Of a stretch of DNA of 6,670 nucleotides, positions 5,595-6,670 are shown piece after piece. Within the stretch, counting starts at the first letter, position 1. Every line of letters starts with the position of its first letter. The stretch is from the NCBI GenBank assembly GCA_023387295.1, contig JAEWIG010000257.1:1-6670 (forward strand), given 5' to 3'. A program made the translations under genes and the position numbers. The stretch comes from Bacillota bacterium (GTDB lineage Bacteria; Bacillota; Bacilli; Bacillales; Cytobacillaceae). The notes below the pieces were generated by a model that saw only the letters and a program-made list of their open reading frames with translations, did no database searches and was not told the origin of the DNA.

Positions 5595-6670
5595 ATGAAA
5601 AAAAGTGGATTATTATTATCGTTAGTTATGACAGGTTCATTGATAATGGGAGGATGTAACTTCCTACCTGAGCCGACAAGTCTTATTCAGGCACCTGCGA
5701 AGGCAAGTGCAAAGTCTAATGTTGATCAAAGTTTGGATGCAGTGGCAAAACGATTTTTACCAAAAGGAGCAGATCTTTCAATTCCAAATGGACCAATAGG
5801 GACAAAATCTATTTTAACCTCGGATTTCAATGGAGATGGACATAAGGAAGCAGTAGTCCTTTATCAATCAAAAGAAGCGAAGAATCAAGTGGGAGCGTTC
5901 GTGTTATCGAAGAAGAAAGAAAATTGGGAGAAAATCTTCGCTAAGAAAGGGTCTGGCTATGAAATTAGCTGGGCAAGTGCGGCAGATATAACTGGAGATG
6001 GAAAACAGGAATTGTTGCTTGGATGGAAGGTTGGCAGTTTAGCAGGAAATGTACTGGAGGTTTATACTTGGGAAAAAGGGAATTTTAAGCTTCTTCAAAA
6101 GATTAATTATCATCAGTTAGAGGCTATCAAATTCAAGGATGAGCCAAAAATCCGTTTGGCGATTTGGAAAAAAGATATTGGAGATACATATGAAATTGAT
6201 TTATTGAAATGGGAAACGAAAAAATTCGTCGCCGATGAAAAAAATTATCCATCGTATTTTCCTAAAGCAGTTAAATATTTTAAAGAACGAACAGAGGCTG
6301 TACCTGATGCATCTTATTATTGGTATTATCTTGCAGATGCTGAGCTTAAGGCAAATCATCCTGAGTTAGCTTTAACGGCGGTTACAAAAGGGATGGAGAA
6401 GAACATGGTGATTCCTACTTTTGAGGAATTTGCAGATATGAAAGAAAAGATTGAGAAGAAGCTAGCTAGTATTAAGCAAGATATCCCTTATGATGTTCAA
6501 AATGCCGAAATTCATCTTGAAATTCCAAAAGAGATTGCACCGAATATTGTTCTGGAAGAAGGAAACGGCCTTGGCAGCAATTATATTGTATCTGTGTTTG
6601 TGTCACCAGAGCAAAAAGAGAAAAAATTATTATTTTCATTAGAGATATATTCAAAGGATATGATGTTCGA
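5595..6670 (+). CDS. Putative surface lipoprotein with FG-GAP/VCBS-like loops and a TPR-like segment (3' end outside window)
   Basis: Open to the right edge: 358 whole codons and no stop. A typical lipoprotein signal peptide (MKK, hydrophobic core, MGGC) places the lipidated cysteine at C21, so the protein should be anchored on the outer face of the membrane. A low-complexity linker (about 22-45) follows. Two calcium-loop-like motifs are visible: D77-x-N79-x-D81-G-x-x-E85 and D131-x-T133-x-D135-G-x-x-E139, each followed by a hydrophobic strand, as in FG-GAP/VCBS beta-propeller repeats. Residues about 240-270 fit a TPR pattern (W243, L246, A247, A259, V263). The rest is lysine- and glutamate-rich and not recognised. 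No specific family is assigned. Its place after the kinase, behind a candidate regulator site, suggests it is a target or an accessory sensor of that system; this is inference only. Confidence 0.85.
   Translation, partial: MKKSGLLLSLVMTGSLIMGGCNFLPEPTSLIQAPAKASAKSNVDQSLDAVAKRFLPKGADLSIPNGPIGTKSILTSDFNGDGHKEAVVLYQSKEAKNQVGAFVLSKKKENWEKIFAKKGSGYEISWASAADITGDGKQELLLGWKVGSLAGNVLEVYTWEKGNFKLLQKINYHQLEAIKFKDEPKIRLAIWKKDIGDTYEIDLLKWETKKFVADEKNYPSYFPKAVKYFKERTEAVPDASYYWYYLADAELKANHPELALTAVTKGMEKNMVIPTFEEFADMKEKIEKKLASIKQDIPYDVQNAEIHLEIPKEIAPNIVLEEGNGLGSNYIVSVFVSPEQKEKKLLFSLEIYSKDMMF

Noticed and set aside
6472..6654. Minus-strand open frame of 60 codons with a hydrophobic start near the right edge.
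   Set aside because: It lies fully inside the lipoprotein gene, whose frame is open over the whole length with consistent domain features; a shadow frame.

Overview
The window reads as chromosome from a low-GC Gram-positive bacterium of the Bacillaceae type. It is AT-rich, has strong GGAGG-type ribosome binding sites and a lipobox lipoprotein, and every supported gene lies on the + strand. The species cannot be named from the sequence. No tRNA, rRNA, insertion sequence, CRISPR array or phage gene was seen.

Positions 1-2663 hold a tightly packed three-gene unit. It encodes the C-terminal half of a fumarate reductase/succinate dehydrogenase flavoprotein (gene cut by the left edge), an iron-sulfur subunit, and a cysteine-rich protein with two complete CCG motifs of the HdrB/SdhE/MfrE kind. 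The genes overlap by one base (TGATG and TAATG), so translation is probably coupled. No haem-binding membrane anchor of the SdhC or FrdC/FrdD type follows in this window. With the CCG subunit, a long iron-sulfur subunit and an extra cysteine at the site normally holding the [3Fe-4S] cluster, this looks like a 'type E' SdhABE/MfrABE-like quinol:fumarate oxidoreductase. The direction of catalysis and the side of the membrane it faces cannot be settled here, because the flavoprotein N-terminus, where a Tat signal would be, lies outside the window.

Positions 2694-3032 encode a small unrecognised aromatic-rich protein starting with GTG, probably in the same transcript, followed by a good intrinsic terminator. 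Positions 3076-3423 have no convincing gene. They hold a perfect Shine-Dalgarno sequence without a normal start codon, a large nested hairpin with A and T runs on its two sides (possibly a bidirectional terminator), and an AT-rich stretch with a weak promoter candidate.

Positions 3424-5501 encode a two-component system: an OmpR/PhoP-family response regulator and a membrane histidine kinase, joined by an ATGA overlap. The kinase has two membrane segments, an extracytoplasmic domain of about 125 residues, HAMP, HisKA and HATPase domains, and no cytoplasmic PAS domain. Straight after it are short direct repeats with an 11-base period, the arrangement expected for OmpR/PhoP-family binding sites. 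Next comes a lipoprotein gene that runs off the right edge, with two DxNxDG-like calcium-binding (FG-GAP/VCBS-like) loops and a TPR-like helix pair. Kinase, regulator and lipoprotein may form one envelope-sensing unit. This is inferred from adjacency and the candidate operator.
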